This document shows positions 34,837 to 46,515 of a stretch of DNA of 64,000 bases, one piece after another. Position 1 is the stretch's first letter. The number at the start of each line of letters is the position of its first letter. This DNA comes from Streptomyces specialis. Lineage in GTDB: Bacteria; Actinomycetota; Actinomycetes; Streptomycetales; Streptomycetaceae. The notes below the pieces were generated by a model, which did not search any database, had not been told where the DNA came from, and worked only from the letters and a program-made list of their open reading frames with translations. A program made the translations under genes and the position numbers. Location of the stretch: positions 62,001 to 126,000 of the forward strand of contig NZ_LN929897.1 in the NCBI RefSeq assembly GCF_001493375.1, written 5' to 3'.

Positions 34837-35955
34837 TCAGCGCACGGTCTCGCCCAGCTCCGCCGGGGCCTGGCCGGAGGCCAGGTAGGCCGCCATCTCG
34901 TCGTCGAGCATCGCCTGCCACAGCGGCCGGGCCGCCTCGTGGTCCAGCAGGACGACCGACTGGCCGGCGATGGTGTCGGTGCCCGTCACCGGGGCGTTCA
35001 TGAAGTGCACGTCCGAGGCGCGGATGTCGCGCAGCCCCCAGAGCAGGCCGCGCAGGTCGCTGTTGCTGAGCTGGTCGTCCACGCTCACCACATCGCCGAC
35101 CGTGTTGAGCAGTCCGTTCAGCCGGCCCGGGTCGGTGAGCGTGTCGGCGCTCAGGGTCTGGGTCATCAGGGCGCGCAGGAAGTTCTGCTGGCGCCGGGTG
35201 CGGTCGAAGTCGCCGCCGGGCAGCGACTCCCGCTCGCGCACGTAGGTCAGCGCGTCCTCGCCGTTCATCCGCTGCCCGTCCACGGTGACGCCGCCCACCG
35301 CGTCCGTCAGCGCCCGGAACCCCGACCAGTCCACGACGGCAACGTGATCGACGCGGATGCCGGTGAGGTTCTGCACGGTCTGGACCATCAGCGGCGGGCC
35401 GCCCCATGAGTAGGCCGCGTTGAGCTTGGCCTCGCCGTGGCCGGGGATGTCCACCCAGGTGTCCCGGGGGAGCGACACCACCGAGGCGGTCCGGCGGTCA
35501 CCGGAGAGCTGGAGCAGCATCATCGTGTCGCTGCGCGCCGCGCCCGCCTCCCAGACCGGGCCCTCCTCGGGTGTCTCGTCGGCGTCGAGGCCGACCAGCA
35601 GGTAGACCTCGGCGTCCCCCGCCGCGGCCGGCGGCTGCTCCTCCTCGGGGAGGTCGGGCAGCGCGTCCGGGATGCGGTCGATGGAGTCGAGCGCCTGGTC
35701 GGTGCGCCAGTAGGCGTACCCGGCCCCGGCCAGCAGGAGCACGGCTATCGCGGCGAGCGAGGCGAGCAGGACGCGCGGCCAGCGGCGTCTTCGCCGGGGC
35801 GGCGGCCCGCCGGGCGCCGCCCCGGGGCCCTCCCTCCGGGCTGGGTCTTCCCCGGCCACGTTCTTCCCTGCCGGGCTTTCCCCGGCCGAGTCCCCGGTGT
35901 TCCCCCCGGCCGCGGACCCGTGGTCCGCGGCGTCCGGCGGCAGCGCGGTCGTCAT
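34837..35955 (-). CDS. LCP-family (LytR-CpsA-Psr) cell wall ligase
   Basis: A 372-residue membrane-anchored enzyme of the family that transfers glycopolymers onto peptidoglycan. A disordered cytoplasmic head rich in Gly, Ala and Pro leads to RRRRRWPRVLLASLAAIAVLLLAGAGYAYW, a single membrane helix near residue 60. The LCP domain shows AGAARSDTMMLLQLS, VSLPRDTWVDIPGHGEAKLNAAYSWGG and FDRTRRQQNFLRAL with the conserved Arg and Asp residues. ATG 35955 has GGAGGGG eight bases upstream; ATG 35979 is in frame but less well placed. It is divergent from rpsL. Confidence 0.88.
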   Translation of the reverse strand: MTTALPPDAADHGSAAGGNTGDSAGESPAGKNVAGEDPARREGPGAAPGGPPPRRRRRWPRVLLASLAAIAVLLLAGAGYAYWRTDQALDSIDRIPDALPDLPEEEQPPAAAGDAEVYLLVGLDADETPEEGPVWEAGAARSDTMMLLQLSGDRRTASVVSLPRDTWVDIPGHGEAKLNAAYSWGGPPLMVQTVQNLTGIRVDHVAVVDWSGFRALTDAVGGVTVDGQRMNGEDALTYVRERESLPGGDFDRTRRQQNFLRALMTQTLSADTLTDPGRLNGLLNTVGDVVSVDDQLSNSDLRGLLWGLRDIRASDVHFMNAPVTGTDTIAGQSVVLLDHEAARPLWQAMLDDEMAAYLASGQAPAELGETVR

Positions 35956-36010
35956 ACTCTCGTCCCCTCCAGTGTTCATACGGTCATTGTGCTGTTCTCA
36001 GGCGCTTGTT

Positions 36011-36039
36011 TTGACCGCAGCCCGTGGGGTAGGTACGCT
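36011..36039 (+). promoter_or_regulatory. rpsL (str operon) promoter
   Basis: TTGACC (36011-36016), exactly 17 bases, then TACGCT (36034-36039) is the best vegetative promoter match in the window. It gives an mRNA leader of about 180 bases with an unusual T6 run at 36070-36074 and nearby. Confidence 0.7.
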
Positions 36040-36145
36040 CTGACCTTGTGCCTGGGGTGTTCCCTGCGTTTTTTCAGTCCGCATTGGAACTCCGGGATCT
36101 GCATCCGCTCCCCGCAGCCTAGCGAGGAATGGCTCCTGCAGTCTT

Positions 36146-36186
36146 CGACACGCCCGACCGCGTGGGTCGGTGCGGTGTTCCGGGTT
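36146..36186 (+). promoter_or_regulatory. Leader element shared with rpsJ (copy 1, upstream of rpsL)
   Basis: The 25 bases 36146-36170 (CGACACGCCCGACC...GGGTCGG) are identical to 42925-42949 before rpsJ, and CCGGGTT follows nine bases later. CCGACC/GGTCGG can form a six-pair stem with GCGTG as loop. The element ends 38 bases before the rpsL start codon, exactly as in the rpsJ copy. I do not know a named family for it; autoregulatory or antitermination use is inference. Confidence 0.7.
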
Positions 36187-36224
36187 AGCTTCATCGAGAT
36201 CGGCACAGAGAAACCGGAGATACG

Positions 36225-36596
36225 GTGCCAACGATCCAGCAGCTGGTCCGCAAGGGCCGGCAGGACAAGGTCGAGAAGAACAAGACGCCCGCCCTGGAGG
36301 GTTCGCCCCAGCGGCGCGGCGTCTGCACGCGTGTGTTCACGACCACCCCGAAGAAGCCGAACTCGGCCCTGCGCAAGGTCGCCCGTGTGCGACTGAGCAA
36401 CGGAATCGAGGTCACCGCCTACATTCCGGGTGAGAACCACAACCTTCAGGAGCACTCCATCGTGCTGGTGCGCGGTGGCCGTGTGAAGGACCTGCCGGGT
36501 GTTCGTTACAAGATCATCCGCGGCTCCCTGGACACCCAGGGTGTCAAGAACCGCAAGCAGGCCCGCAGCCGCTACGGCGCCAAGAAGGAGAAGTAA
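36225..36596 (+). CDS. rpsL: 30S ribosomal protein S12
   Basis: A 123-residue decoding-centre protein. The two streptomycin-related loops are wild type: [13 protein letters not shown] with Lys 43 and [13 protein letters not shown] with Lys 88, and Asp 89 is the usual modified residue. So this allele gives no sign of streptomycin resistance. GTG 36225 follows CCGGAGATAC. It heads the str operon with S7 two bases downstream. Confidence 0.97.
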   Translation: MPTIQQLVRKGRQDKVEKNKTPALEGSPQRRGVCTRVFTTTPKKPNSALRKVARVRLSNGIEVTAYIPGENHNLQEHSIVLVRGGRVKDLPGVRYKIIRGSLDTQGVKNRKQARSRYGAKKEK

Positions 36597-36598
36597 GC

Positions 36599-37069
36599 AT
36601 GCCTCGTAAGGGCCCTGCCCCGAAGCGCCCGGTCCACATCGACCCGGTCTACGGTTCTCCTCTGGTGACCTCCCTCATCAACAAGGTGCTCCTGAACGGG
36701 AAGCGCTCCACCGCCGAGCGCATCGTGTACGGCGCGATGGAGGGACTGCGGGACAAGACCGGCAACGACCCGGTCATCACGCTGAAGCGCGCGCTGGAGA
36801 ACGTGAAGCCGACCCTCGAGGTCCGCTCCCGCCGCGTCGGCGGTGCCACCTACCAGGTGCCGGTCGAGGTCCGTCCCGGCCGTTCGTCGACGCTCGCGCT
36901 GCGCTGGCTGGTCGGGTACTCCCGCGCCCGTCGCGAGAAGACCATGACCGAGCGGCTGATGAACGAGCTGCTCGACGCGTCCAATGGGCTCGGTGCCTCC
37001 GTGAAGAAGCGCGAGGACACCCACAAGATGGCCGAGTCCAACAAGGCCTTCGCGCACTACCGCTGGTAG
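36599..37069 (+). CDS. rpsG: 30S ribosomal protein S7
   Basis: A 156-residue small-subunit head protein that nucleates 16S rRNA assembly. It starts [40 protein letters not shown] and ends with the conserved [20 protein letters not shown]. Only two bases separate it from rpsL, with AAGGAGAAG inside the S12 end as its ribosome site, so translation is probably coupled. Confidence 0.97.
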   Translation: MPRKGPAPKRPVHIDPVYGSPLVTSLINKVLLNGKRSTAERIVYGAMEGLRDKTGNDPVITLKRALENVKPTLEVRSRRVGGATYQVPVEVRPGRSSTLALRWLVGYSRARREKTMTERLMNELLDASNGLGASVKKREDTHKMAESNKAFAHYRW

Positions 37070-37107
37070 TCGCTACCCCATCGAGACCGAGAGAAGACCG
37101 AAGCCAT

Positions 37108-39231
<2,124 letters not shown>

Positions 39232-39256
39232 CCCTTAAGCTGGAGCAAGGGGCGTT

Positions 39257-39275
39257 CGGGGGCGTTTCGCCCCCG
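39257..39275 (+). other. Hairpin between fusA and tuf
   Basis: CGGGGGCG-TTT-CGCCCCCG is a perfect eight-pair stem in the 170-base gap between fusA and tuf, with no T-run. It may be a processing or stabilising structure; tuf in Streptomyces is known to be also transcribed alone. Confidence 0.45.
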
Positions 39276-39401
39276 GAGCCCAGCCCTTCAACGAAGCGGT
39301 CAAGGGCGTCCCCCTCGGGGTCCTGGCCGGTTCGGTCGACCATCTGAAAACCTTCCGCAAGGTGCGGGGGGCGTACAGCACCAGTCCACAGGAGGACCCC
39401 A

Positions 39402-40595
39402 GTGGCGAAGGCGAAGTTCGAGCGGACTAAGCCGCACGTCAACATTGGCACCATCGGTCACATCGACCACGGCAAGACGACGCTTACCGCGGCGATTACC
39501 AAGGTGCTGCACGACGAGTTCCCGGACCTGAACGAGACTTTCGCGTTTGAGAACATCGACAAGGCGCCCGAGGAGCGCCAGCGCGGTATCACCATCTCCA
39601 TCGCGCACGTCGAGTACCAGACCGAGAGCCGGCACTACGCCCACGTCGACTGCCCGGGGCACGCGGACTACATCAAGAACATGATCACCGGTGCCGCCCA
39701 GATGGACGGCGCCATCCTGGTGGTCGCCGCCACCGACGGCCCGATGCCGCAGACCAAGGAGCACGTGCTCCTGGCCCGCCAGGTCGGCGTGCCGTACATC
39801 GTGGTCGCCCTGAACAAGGCGGACATGGTGGACGACGAGGAGATCATGGAGCTCGTCGAGCTCGAGGTCCGTGAACTCCTCACCGAGTACGAGTTCCCGG
39901 GCGACGACGTGCCGGTCGTCAAGGTCTCCGCGCTGAAGGCGCTCGAGGGTGACCCCGAGTGGGCCAAGACCGTTCTCGAGCTGATGAAGGCCGTGGACGA
40001 GGCCATCCCGCAGCCGGAGCGCGACGTCGACAAGCCGTTCCTGATGCCGATCGAGGACGTCTTCACGATCACCGGCCGCGGCACCGTCGTGACCGGTCGT
40101 ATCGAGCGCGGCATCCTCAAGGTCAACGAGACCGTCGACATCATCGGTATCAAGGAGACGAAGGCCACCACCACCGTCACCGGTATCGAGATGTTCCGGA
40201 AGCTGCTGGACGAGGGCCGGGCCGGTGAGAACGTCGGTCTGCTCCTCCGCGGCATCAAGCGCGAGGACGTCGAGCGCGGCCAGGTCGTCATCAAGCCGGG
40301 TTCGGTCACCCCGCACACCGACTTCGAGGCGACCGCGTACATCCTGTCGAAGGACGAGGGTGGCCGTCACACCCCCTTCTTCAACAACTACCGCCCGCAG
40401 TTCTACTTCCGGACGACGGACGTGACCGGCGTGGTGCACCTCCCCGAGGGCACCGAGATGGTCATGCCCGGCGACAACACCGACATGAAGGTCGAGCTGA
40501 TCCAGCCGATCGCCATGGAGGAGGGCCTGAAGTTCGCCATCCGCGAGGGTGGCCGGACCGTGGGCGCCGGCCAGGTCACCAAGATCATCAAGTGA
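39402..40595 (+). CDS. tuf: Translation elongation factor Tu
   Basis: A 397-residue GTPase that brings aminoacyl-tRNA to the ribosome. Motifs are [56 protein letters not shown] and NKADMVDD. It is the tuf1 type by position at the end of the str operon. The C-terminal domain ends [13 protein letters not shown] 39402 has an excellent GGAGGA site. I saw no elfamycin-resistance change, though I checked by eye only. Confidence 0.97.
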   Translation: MAKAKFERTKPHVNIGTIGHIDHGKTTLTAAITKVLHDEFPDLNETFAFENIDKAPEERQRGITISIAHVEYQTESRHYAHVDCPGHADYIKNMITGAAQMDGAILVVAATDGPMPQTKEHVLLARQVGVPYIVVALNKADMVDDEEIMELVELEVRELLTEYEFPGDDVPVVKVSALKALEGDPEWAKTVLELMKAVDEAIPQPERDVDKPFLMPIEDVFTITGRGTVVTGRIERGILKVNETVDIIGIKETKATTTVTGIEMFRKLLDEGRAGENVGLLLRGIKREDVERGQVVIKPGSVTPHTDFEATAYILSKDEGGRHTPFFNNYRPQFYFRTTDVTGVVHLPEGTEMVMPGDNTDMKVELIQPIAMEEGLKFAIREGGRTVGAGQVTKIIK

Positions 40596-40622
40596 TCTGA
40601 CGCCCGGCTCGGGCAACGGCAC

Positions 40623-40675
40623 GACGGGCCCCGTTCCGCATGGAATCCATGCGGAACGGGGCCCGTCCGCTTTTC
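40623..40675 (+). terminator. Terminator of the str operon
   Basis: A perfect 21-pair stem (40623-40643 with 40647-40667) closes an AAT loop and is followed by CGCTTTTCC. It is the longest perfect stem that I noticed in the window and sits 28 bases after tuf. Confidence 0.92.
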
Positions 40676-40762
40676 CGCGCCCAGCGGGCGCCTCCATGAC
40701 TCGGGCCCGCACCGGTGGCACCCTGGCGGCGGACAGCCGCGAAACACCACAGGGAGCACCTC

Positions 40763-41431
40763 ATGGCCAGGATCGCGAACTTCGGGGCGAATGGCGCCAT
40801 CGGTCACCGCGTCGTCAGCGAGGCCCTCGACCGCGGTCACACGATCACGGCCGTGGTCCGCGACCCCGCGTCGGTCAGCAGGACCCACCGGAACCTGACG
40901 GTCGTCACCGGTGACGTCCTCGACCCGGCGTCCGTCAGCCTGGCGGCCCGTGACCAGGACGTCCTGGTCAGCGCCGTCGGCGGCGGCGACGGGCCGGGGC
41001 ACCGGGCTCTCCTGCGGCCCGCGGCCGAGTCGCTGGTGGCCGGCCTGCACACGCTGGGGGCCGGGGCACCCCGGCTGATCGTGGTCGGCGGCGCCGGGTC
41101 GCTGCGCGTCCCGGGCGGCGGCCTCCTCCAGGACACCCCCGGGGTCCCGGAGGACGTGCTGCTCATCATGCGGGCGCACGCCGACGCCCTGGCGTACCTG
41201 CGCCGGGTCGCCGGCGAGATCCGCTGGACCTGCCTCAGCCCCGCCGCCTGCGTCCGGCCGGGCCGCCGGACCGGGCGGTACGAGACCGGGCTGGACGAAC
41301 TGGTCACCGACGCGCGGGGACAGAGCGCGATCTCCCTGGAGGACTACGCGGTCGCGCTGGTCGACGAGATCGAGAAGCCGCGCCACCTCGGGGAGCGGTT
41401 CACGGTCGCCCACGGGGAGCGAGAGGCGTGA
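40763..41431 (+). CDS. NAD(P)H-binding protein, SDR/NmrA-like
   Basis: A 222-residue Rossmann-fold protein: MARIANFGANGAIGHRVVSEALDRGHTITAVVRDP holds the GxxGxxG dinucleotide loop, and TCLSPAACVRPGRRTGRYE and SAISLEDYAVALVDEIE match the NmrA-like or flavin-reductase-like subgroup. There is no YxxxK pair at the usual place, so catalytic activity may be absent or different. ATG 40763 has AGGGAG upstream; an in-frame ATG at 40715 lacks a site. It is unrelated in sequence detail to the similar-sized gene at 14714. Confidence 0.84.
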   Translation: MARIANFGANGAIGHRVVSEALDRGHTITAVVRDPASVSRTHRNLTVVTGDVLDPASVSLAARDQDVLVSAVGGGDGPGHRALLRPAAESLVAGLHTLGAGAPRLIVVGGAGSLRVPGGGLLQDTPGVPEDVLLIMRAHADALAYLRRVAGEIRWTCLSPAACVRPGRRTGRYETGLDELVTDARGQSAISLEDYAVALVDEIEKPRHLGERFTVAHGEREA

Positions 41432-41462
41432 AAGGCGTGAACACGGGGGCAAGGTAGCCCCC

Positions 41463-41506
41463 GAAGTGGGGCACTTCCCGTAATCACCTGACCGCGTACC
41501 GGTACG
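41463..41506. promoter_or_regulatory. Two palindromes before the DUF5954 gene
   Basis: GAAGTG-GGG-CACTTC (41463-41477) and CGTACCGGTACG (41495-41506) are both perfect inverted repeats within 44 bases, ending 17 bases before ATG 41524. They look like regulator binding sites. Confidence 0.45.
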
Positions 41507-41523
41507 GCTGTCACGCTGGGCGC

Positions 41524-42570
41524 ATGAAGGATCACGGGAACAGTCCACCGCGTCACCTGACCTTCCGCGTCACCCACCGGGACGACCCGGTCTCCGAGGT
41601 CACGGAGCAGGACACGATCAAGGCCGCCGAGCGGTATCCCCATGTCGTCATCAGAGGGCCGGTCTTCGGGTTCGCCGAGCAGCGGCCCGAGGACGGGGAG
41701 AGCTGGCGCCTGCTCAGCGACGTGGGGGACGGCTTCGCGCAGCACTCCAGGGACGGGCTCAACTCCCACCTGTGGTTCAAGGCGAAGGAGGAGACGGCGC
41801 CCGGCGACCCGCTGCGGGAGCGTCTGCTCGCCGCGGTCGCCCTGCTGGAACGGGAGCCGGTCGACGAGGTCGCCGTCGGCGACACCCGCTACCGTGTCGT
41901 GCGCGGCGACGAGTTCGCCCGCACCGGACCCGACGGCATCGAGGGGCCGAGGCCGACCGACCCCGACGACCCCTCGCGCGACCTGGGCGACCGGGCCCGC
42001 CGTAACGCGCCGAGCCGGACCCGGGGCTTCGTCATCGACCACGCGAACCCGACCGGGATCATGGAGAGCATCCAGCGGATGGAACTGCTCTCGCTGCACT
42101 ACGAGGCGCCGCGCATCCCCAGGGACGTCCGGGAGGACTCCCGCCGCGCGCTGATCTCCCACCCCGGGGTGGTGCTGCTGCCGGCGGCGTTCACGTTCGC
42201 CGAGCGGAAGACCAAGTCCTGGGAGCCGATGGCCGCCCTCCAGGGCAGCCCGCACGAGGCCCGCGCGACGCTGTACAACTACCTGGCCGAGTTCCTGCCG
42301 AAGCTGGAGCAGGGCGTCTCGGCAGCCGACGCCGCCACGTACGCCAGGGCCGCCGAGGTCTACCGCGCGGGGCCGCCGCGCGACGAACTCCGGGTCCTGG
42401 GGCGGCGCTTCCGGGTGATCCGGGTGGAGCGGCTGGTGCGGATCGGCCCCGACGGGCCGGAGCCGCCGCGCCCCAGCGACCAGGACCCCTACGGGCCGAT
42501 GCAGTTGCACCCGCCGCTGGCCGAGGTGGAGGAGCGCGAGCGCGCCAAGAAGGCCGCGGAGGAGGGGTGA
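41524..42570 (+). CDS. DUF5954-family protein of unknown function
   Basis: A 348-residue soluble protein that I associate with the Streptomyces DUF5954 family. It has two related halves: VGDTRYRVVRGDEFARTGPDGIEGPRPTDPD near residue 118 and LGRRFRVIRVERLVRIGPDGPEPPRPSDQDP near residue 293 share the pattern of a beta hairpin followed by RxGPDGxExPRPxDxD. A basic helix with TFAERKTKSWEPM lies between. No enzyme motif, signal or membrane segment is visible. It stands alone between the str and S10 operons, behind two palindromes. Confidence 0.8.
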   Translation: MKDHGNSPPRHLTFRVTHRDDPVSEVTEQDTIKAAERYPHVVIRGPVFGFAEQRPEDGESWRLLSDVGDGFAQHSRDGLNSHLWFKAKEETAPGDPLRERLLAAVALLEREPVDEVAVGDTRYRVVRGDEFARTGPDGIEGPRPTDPDDPSRDLGDRARRNAPSRTRGFVIDHANPTGIMESIQRMELLSLHYEAPRIPRDVREDSRRALISHPGVVLLPAAFTFAERKTKSWEPMAALQGSPHEARATLYNYLAEFLPKLEQGVSAADAATYARAAEVYRAGPPRDELRVLGRRFRVIRVERLVRIGPDGPEPPRPSDQDPYGPMQLHPPLAEVEERERAKKAAEEG

Positions 42571-42574
42571 CCGG

Positions 42575-42614
42575 CGGCGGTCCCGGCCGGGCCGGCGCCC
42601 GTCCGGGACCGCCG
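42575..42614 (+). terminator. Terminator after the DUF5954 gene
   Basis: CGGCGGTCCCGG (42575-42586) pairs perfectly with CCGGGACCGCCG (42603-42614) over a 16-base GC-rich loop, five bases after the stop. Confidence 0.65.
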
Positions 42615-42635
42615 GGAACCATGCTTCTCGCCCGA

Positions 42636-42666
42636 TTGGCACTGTCGGTGGGCGATATGGCACACT
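42636..42666 (+). promoter_or_regulatory. Candidate rpsJ (S10 operon) promoter
   Basis: TTGGCA (42636-42641) and CACACT (42661-42666), 19 bases apart, share with the rpoB promoter the pattern TTGG...GGCnACACTGACC. Starting near 42672, the leader to rpsJ would be about 330 bases long. Confidence 0.5.
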
Positions 42667-42924
42667 GACCAGGTTGCTCGGTTGACAGCCGATGCTGCGC
42701 GCCTCCCGCCGGGAGGACCGGAAGCGAGTCCCACTGTATTCGTCGCTGCATATATGCCCTGGTCAACGGGGTAGCAGCGGAAATACCGGGATCTTCCGGG
42801 AAGCGTGGGCGGGGCATCAGCCAGGCACCCGGTGGAGATCTTCCCCCACTCCTCACAGAGGAAACCTCCCGACGGCCTCGCGGCCGGAGGGCGCCCCCTC
42901 GGGGGCGGAATCTGAGAATGAGTG
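42667..42924 (+). other. Long S10-operon leader with several hairpins
   Basis: No gene is seen in this stretch. Short stems follow each other: CCTCCC-GCC-GGGAGG near 42705, CCGGGATCTTCCGGG near 42786, and CGCCCCC-TC-GGGGGCG at 42892-42907. The order of structures suggests a regulatory leader, as S10 leaders are in other bacteria. Confidence 0.45.
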
Positions 42925-42966
42925 CGACACGCCCGACCGCGTGGGTCGGCGGGGGAGTACCGGGTT
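42925..42966 (+). promoter_or_regulatory. Leader element shared with rpsL (copy 2, upstream of rpsJ)
   Basis: Identical over 25 bases (42925-42949) to the copy before rpsL and again followed by CCGGGTT (42960-42966). The spacing between the two blocks is ten bases here and nine there. The end is 38 bases before the rpsJ ATG. Confidence 0.7.
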
Positions 42967-43004
42967 CCAGAGCGTTGACGAAGAGACAGGACGACGAAGT
43001 AGCC

Positions 43005-43313
43005 ATGGCGGGACAGAAGATCCGCATCCGGCTCAAGGCCTACGACCACGAGGTCATCGACAACTCGGCGAAGAAGATCGTCGAGACGGTGACCCGCACG
43101 GGTGCGTCGGTCGCGGGCCCGGTGCCGCTGCCCACTGAGAAGAACGTGTACTGCGTCATCAAGTCGCCGCACAAGTACAAGGACTCGCGCGAGCACTTCG
43201 AGATGCGCACCCACAAGCGGCTGATCGACATCCTCGACCCGACCCCCAAGACCGTTGACTCGCTGATGCGCCTGGACCTCCCGGCCGGCGTCGACATCGA
43301 GATCAAGCTCTGA
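43005..43313 (+). CDS. rpsJ: 30S ribosomal protein S10
   Basis: A 102-residue small-subunit head protein, also known as NusE in transcription antitermination. [29 protein letters not shown] and the [39 protein letters not shown] end are typical. The frame opens at 42918, but ATG 43005 gives the exact family length. It heads the S10 operon; rplC follows 16 bases later. Confidence 0.97.
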   Translation: MAGQKIRIRLKAYDHEVIDNSAKKIVETVTRTGASVAGPVPLPTEKNVYCVIKSPHKYKDSREHFEMRTHKRLIDILDPTPKTVDSLMRLDLPAGVDIEIKL

Positions 43314-43329
43314 GAGGCGCGGAAGAGAG

Positions 43330-43974
43330 ATGACGAAGCAGATCAAGGGCGTCCTGGGCGAGAAGCTCGGCATGACCCAGGTCTGGGACGACAACAACCG
43401 TGTCGTCCCGGTGACCGTGGTCAAGGCCGGGCCCTGTGTCGTGACCCAGGTGCGCACCAATGACAGGGACGGCTACGAGGCCGTCCAGATCGCGTTCGGC
43501 GAGATCGACCCCCGCAAGGTGAACAAGCCCCTCAAGGGCCACTTCACCAAGGCCGACGTCACCCCGCGCCGCCACCTGGTCGAGCTGCGGACCGCCGACG
43601 CCGCCGAGTACACCCTCGGGCAGGAGATCACCGCCGAGGTGTTCGAGTCCGGCGTCAAGGTCGATGTGACCGGCACCAGCAAGGGCAAGGGCACCGCCGG
43701 TGTCATGAAGCGCCACGGCTTCGCCGGTCTCGGCGCCTCGCACGGCACCCAGCGCAAGCACCGCTCGCCGGGCTCCATCGGTGGCTGCGCCACCCCGGGC
43801 CGCGTGTTCAAGGGCCTGCGCATGGCCGGCCGGATGGGCAACGAGCGCGTGACCACCCAGAACCTGACCGTCCACGCCGTTGACGCGGAGAAGGGCCTGC
43901 TGCTCATCAAGGGCGCGGTGCCCGGCCCCAACGGCGGCCTCGTCCTGGTCCGCACCGCGGCCAAGGGGGCCTGA
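43330..43974 (+). CDS. rplC: 50S ribosomal protein L3
   Basis: A 214-residue large-subunit assembly protein whose long loop reaches the peptidyl transferase centre. It has [30 protein letters not shown] at the start, and the conserved loop [59 protein letters not shown] precedes ATG 43330. The linezolid/pleuromutilin-linked loop residues look normal. Confidence 0.97.
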   Translation: MTKQIKGVLGEKLGMTQVWDDNNRVVPVTVVKAGPCVVTQVRTNDRDGYEAVQIAFGEIDPRKVNKPLKGHFTKADVTPRRHLVELRTADAAEYTLGQEITAEVFESGVKVDVTGTSKGKGTAGVMKRHGFAGLGASHGTQRKHRSPGSIGGCATPGRVFKGLRMAGRMGNERVTTQNLTVHAVDAEKGLLLIKGAVPGPNGGLVLVRTAAKGA

Positions 43975-43981
43975 GTTAGCC

Positions 43982-44626
43982 ATGAGCACCGTAGACATCC
44001 TTTCGCCCGCCGGTGAGAAGACCGGCACCGTCGAGCTGCCCGCCGAGATCTTCGACGCCCGGGTCAGCGTTCCGCTGATCCACCAGGTCGTCGTGGCCCA
44101 GCTCGCCGCCGCCCGCCAGGGCACGCACAAGGCCAAGAACCGCGGCGAGGTCCGCGGCGGTGGCAAGAAGCCGTACCGCCAGAAGGGCACCGGCCGCGCC
44201 CGTCAGGGCTCCGTCCGCGCCCCGCAGTTCACCGGCGGTGGCGTCGTGCACGGTCCCGTGCCGCGTGACTACAGCCAGCGGACCCCGAAGAAGATGAAGG
44301 CCGCCGCCCTGCGCGGTGCCCTCACCGACCGGGCCAGGAACGACCGCATCCACATCGTCACCGGCGTCGTGGACGGCGAGGTCTCCACCCGCGCGGCCCG
44401 CACGCTGCTCGGCAAGATCAGCGACCGCAAGAAGGTCCTGCTGGTCGCCGACCGCAAGGACGAGACCTCGTGGCTCTCGGCCCGCAACCTGCCCCAGGTG
44501 CACCTGATCGACCCGGGCCAGCTCAACACCTACGACGTCATCGACTCCGACGACGTGGTGTTCACCAAGGCCGCCTTCGACCGCTTCGTGGCGGGCCCGG
44601 CCAAGTCCGAAGGGAGCGACGCCTGA
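43982..44626 (+). CDS. rplD: 50S ribosomal protein L4
   Basis: A 214-residue large-subunit protein lining the exit tunnel; in several bacteria it also represses the S10 operon. The extended loop is intact: [35 protein letters not shown] near residue 58, in which macrolide-resistance changes would occur. The start ATG 43982 lies seven bases past the rplC stop. The stop overlaps rplW (TGATG). Confidence 0.97.
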   Translation: MSTVDILSPAGEKTGTVELPAEIFDARVSVPLIHQVVVAQLAAARQGTHKAKNRGEVRGGGKKPYRQKGTGRARQGSVRAPQFTGGGVVHGPVPRDYSQRTPKKMKAAALRGALTDRARNDRIHIVTGVVDGEVSTRAARTLLGKISDRKKVLLVADRKDETSWLSARNLPQVHLIDPGQLNTYDVIDSDDVVFTKAAFDRFVAGPAKSEGSDA

Positions 44627-44958
44627 TGAGTGAGGGAACCGTCGCCGAGGTCTCCAGCAAGGAGATCACGCACCCGCACGACATCCTGATCAAGCCGGTC
44701 GTGTCCGAGAAGAGCTACGCGCTGCTCGACGAGAACAAGTACACGTTCATCGTCGACCCGCGGGCGAACAAGACCCAGATCAAGCAGGCCGTCCAGGCGG
44801 TCTTCTCGGTCAAGGTCACCTCGGTCCACACGATCAACCGGCAGGGCAAGCGCAAGCGCACCCGCACCGGTTTCGGCCGGCGTGCCAGCACCAAGCGAGC
44901 CATCGTGACCCTCGCCGAGGGCGACAGCATCGACATCTTCGGCGGTCCGGTCTCCTAG
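44626..44958 (+). CDS. rplW: 50S ribosomal protein L23
   Basis: A 110-residue protein at the polypeptide exit, docking site of trigger factor and [46 protein letters not shown] is the core, with the basic loop [25 protein letters not shown]. The N-terminal 17 residues are a non-conserved extension. Start ATG 44626 shares a base with the rplD stop. Confidence 0.96.
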   Translation: MSEGTVAEVSSKEITHPHDILIKPVVSEKSYALLDENKYTFIVDPRANKTQIKQAVQAVFSVKVTSVHTINRQGKRKRTRTGFGRRASTKRAIVTLAEGDSIDIFGGPVS

Positions 44959-44996
44959 GGGAGCCGGTCCGTCCGATACCGGACGAGGACTAAGAA

Positions 44997-45833
<837 letters not shown>

Positions 45834-45845
45834 GAGCAGGTTGCG

Positions 45846-46127
45846 ATGCCGCGCAGTCTGAAGAAGGGACCCTTCGTCGACGACCACCTGATCAAGAAGG
45901 TGGACACGCAGAACGAAGCCGGTACCAAGAACGTCATCAAGACCTGGTCGCGCCGCTCGATGATCGTCCCGGCGATGCTGGGCCACACGATCGCGGTGCA
46001 CGACGGCCGTAAGCACGTCCCGGTGTTCGTCACCGAGTCGATGGTCGGCCACAAGCTCGGCGAGTTCGCGCCGACCCGCACCTTCCGCGGCCACGTGAAG
46101 GACGACCGCAAGTCGCGGCGCCGCTGA
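45846..46127 (+). CDS. rpsS: 30S ribosomal protein S19
   Basis: A 93-residue small-subunit head protein that pairs with S13. [24 protein letters not shown] and the signature [32 protein letters not shown]-type region are clear. AGGAGCAGG precedes ATG 45846 within the end of rplB. Confidence 0.97.
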   Translation: MPRSLKKGPFVDDHLIKKVDTQNEAGTKNVIKTWSRRSMIVPAMLGHTIAVHDGRKHVPVFVTESMVGHKLGEFAPTRTFRGHVKDDRKSRRR

Positions 46128-46167
46128 GCGGGGTGTGCAGATCATGACCGACACCGAAGGGACAACC

Positions 46168-46515
46168 ATGGAAGCCAGGGCTATCGCGCGGTACATCCGC
46201 GTCACGCCCATGAAGGCCCGCCGTGTGGTGGACCTCATTCGCGGCAAGGACGCCGCGGAGGCCCAGGCGGTCCTGCGCTTCGCCCCGCAGGCCGCCAGTG
46301 AGCCGGTGGGCAAGGTGCTCGACAGCGCCATCGCCAACGCCGCGCACAACTACAACCACACGGACGTCGCCAGCCTTTACGTGAGTGAGGCGTACGTCGA
46401 CGAGGGCCCGACCCTGAAGCGGTTCCGGCCGCGTGCCCAGGGCCGCGCCTACCGGATCCGTAAGCGGACCAGCCACATCACGGTGGTCGTCAGCAGCAAG
46501 GAAGGGACCCGGTAA
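46168..46515 (+). CDS. rplV: 50S ribosomal protein L22
   Basis: A 115-residue protein whose long hairpin lines the exit tunnel. [38 protein letters not shown] and the C-terminal [24 protein letters not shown] are typical. I chose ATG 46168 for family length; the frame opens at 46135 (ATG) and 46144 (ATG), either of which would add a short extension. The stop TAA shares one base with rpsC. Confidence 0.95.
   Translation: MEARAIARYIRVTPMKARRVVDLIRGKDAAEAQAVLRFAPQAASEPVGKVLDSAIANAAHNYNHTDVASLYVSEAYVDEGPTLKRFRPRAQGRAYRIRKRTSHITVVVSSKEGTR

Noticed and set aside
36050-36075. Intrinsic attenuator just after the rpsL promoter (T6 run)
   Set aside because: The T-run is striking, but the only stem before it is three pairs (GGG/CCC), too weak to call.
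42682-42687. TTGACA as a -35 box for rpsJ
   Set aside because: No TAnnnT hexamer lies 16-19 bases downstream; the site at 42636 is better supported.
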